From Verrucomicrobiota bacterium (GTDB taxonomy: Bacteria > Verrucomicrobiota > Verrucomicrobiia > Chthoniobacterales > UBA10450): a stretch of 64,000 bases of DNA. Under the pieces are notes generated by a model. That model was given only the letters and a program-made list of their open reading frames with translations. It ran no database searches and was not told the DNA's origin. The stretch is from assembly GCA_003219175.1 (NCBI GenBank), contig QHPU01000041.1:61784-125783 (forward strand), given 5' to 3'. Positions within the stretch are counted from its first letter, which is position 1. Every line of letters begins with the position of its first letter. Below, in pieces: positions 63,203 to 64,000 of the stretch. A program made the translations under genes and the position numbers.

Positions 63203-63696
63203 CCTACCCTTTCCAATTCCTCTACCGTACCGGTGTAAGGCCAATCTTCGGCCGAATGAACCAGCCCCGCTCTCACCGGATTATGGCGAACATAGTCCCA
63301 TTTTTGCGCATAACTCTCTTCCGAACGCAGAACATGATCAAAGAACTCGCGTTGCCACAGACTGGTTTCGGCGTTGGCCTTTGTAGCCGCGGTCGCTGGC
63401 CGCGGCTGAACGGCGCGAATCCTTCGACTCGTCCACGACTTCCATTCCCGCATAAAATCAGAAAGCCTCTTGGCATCACGTTCCGGCGCACAGAAAAAAT
63501 GCACGTGATCGGGCATGATGACGTACGAACCAATTGCCGATTGATGTCGCTCACGTGCCTGGCGCAGTTCGTCTACCAAAACCTCCGCTATGACATCTCT
63601 TATCAGGATCGGGCGGCGTCTAAACGTACAGACCGTGACGAAATAGATTGGAAACTCAATGCATACGCGATCGAGACGCTGCAGATGTTTGTGCAC
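63199..63696 (-). mobile_element. REP-associated tyrosine transposase (RAYT)
   Basis: 165 aa Y1/HUH transposase. YFVTVCTFRRRPIL and YVIMPDHVHFFCAP give the HUH metal site (DHVH); WQREFFDHVLRSEESYAQKWDYVRHNPVRAGL holds the candidate catalytic Tyr. RAYTs nick single-stranded REP sequences and are thought to spread REPs rather than themselves. Between SRRIRAV and SLWQREFF about 15 extra residues (QPRPATAATKANAET) are encoded by a REP-like palindrome. An inverted copy of the same palindrome lies 58 nt upstream. The GTG start is accepted. The stop overlaps the kinase start (ATGA). Confidence 0.9.
63381..63407 (+). repeat. REP-like palindrome inside the RAYT coding region
   Basis: AGCCGCGG-TCGCTGG-CCGCGGCT core with perfect 8-bp arms, preceded by TTGT. 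It matches the copy at 63754-63780 at 26 of 27 positions in opposite orientation. Confidence 0.9.
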
Positions 63697-63753
63697 GCAA
63701 ATTCTTTAGCCGAAGTCATTGGTCTCGGCCAGCTGGGAGACTTTGCAGCAGAG

Positions 63754-63780
63754 AGCCGCGGCCGGCGACCGCGGCTACAA
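63754..63780 (-). repeat. REP-like palindrome between RAYT and pnp
   Basis: AGCCGCGG-CCGGCGA-CCGCGGCT followed by ACAA, the inverted counterpart of the copy in the RAYT gene. It lies in the 104-nt gap between pnp and the transposase. Confidence 0.9.
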
Positions 63781-63800
63781 CCTGAAGCGAAACTAGGCGA

Positions 63801-64000
63801 CTACCGCCGCGCGCCATTTTGCACGGGCTCGGGGACCTGGCCGGTCTCGGCTTCGGCGCGTTCTTTCAAGGCAGCCTTGCGCGAGAGCTTAACCCGGCCC
63901 TTGTCATCGATGCCGATGCATTTCACCCAAATGACGTCGCCCACTTTGGCTACGTCTTCGGTGCGTTTCACTCGGAAATCAGCCAGCTCGGAAATATGCA
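63801..64000 (-). CDS. pnp: Polyribonucleotide nucleotidyltransferase, C-terminal end
   Basis: Reading the minus strand, the frame is open from the window edge to a TAG at 63803-63801 and encodes [20 protein letters not shown] ... [18 protein letters not shown]. This is the S1 RNA-binding domain at the C terminus of PNPase. About 66 residues are visible; it was not in the ORF track because it lacks a start. PNPase degrades RNA 3' to 5' in the degradosome. The rest of the gene lies beyond the right edge. Confidence 0.9.
   Translation of the reverse strand, partial: HISELADFRVKRTEDVAKVGDVIWVKCIGIDDKGRVKLSRKAALKERAEAETGQVPEPVQNGARR

Overview
The window is gene-dense bacterial chromosome of roughly mid-50s GC by eye, from a Gram-negative organism. 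It holds a heptose-1-phosphate adenylyltransferase for LPS core, a periplasmic Prc protease, LemA/TPM proteins, an ADOP-type FtsX permease and a DUF4912 protein. It also has a glycine/methionine-tailed GroEL and very many short palindromic repeats. This mix fits a soil Verrucomicrobiota lineage (Spartobacteria/Chthoniobacter-like) best. That placement is an inference from gene content; no rRNA gene is present to confirm it.

Layout. 1-8.6 kb (+): xylulokinase 3' end, ubiX, DUF374 acyltransferase and folD, then a reductase on the opposite strand, an M50-CBS protease, uvrC and a PBP2-like transpeptidase. 8.8-15 kb (-): gdhA, a cupin, and groEL-groES-dnaK. 15-20 kb: a zinc-ribbon protein, thyA, an L,D-transpeptidase, prc and an MBL hydrolase. 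20-23.7 kb: a CPBP protease and an AmgK/MurU-like kinase-nucleotidyltransferase pair, then a PH-domain protein. 23.8-28.6 kb: two APC permeases (the second broken), an M28 peptidase and DUF4912. 28.8-30.7 kb (+): lipid kinase, heptose adenylyltransferase and purN, tightly overlapped. 30.8-36.4 kb (-): gpsA-plsY-mnmG(broken)-cdd-VTT protein, then metF. 36.5-45.5 kb: GNAT and cyclase genes, a sugar epimerase, three glycosyltransferases, a membrane-anchored molybdopterin oxidoreductase and a YbdK-like ligase. 45.6-53.8 kb: a ferritin-like protein, an S9 peptidase, an RhlE-type helicase, a phosphoesterase, an HTH/VOC pair and a broken FtsX permease. 54-64 kb (-): rplQ-rpoA, two TPM genes and lemA, scpB, glmM, an NtrC-type regulator and its histidine kinase, a RAYT transposase and the 3' end of pnp.

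The most unusual signal lies between and inside the genes. At least six families of short hairpin-forming repeats are scattered through intergenic DNA. Several have entered coding sequence in frame or supply gene ends: UvrC, the S9 peptidase (twice), ScpB, the M50 protease, the TIGR04282 transferase and the RAYT itself. The RAYT (REP-associated tyrosine transposase) carries one copy of a perfect-arm palindrome in its coding region and an inverted copy just upstream, and its stop codon overlaps the start of a histidine kinase. Separately, three genes (an APC permease, mnmG and the FtsX permease) each lack an internal block and change frame at the gap. This is either real decay or an assembly/amplification artefact.

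No tRNA, rRNA, CRISPR array, prophage or insertion sequence other than the RAYT was found by eye.
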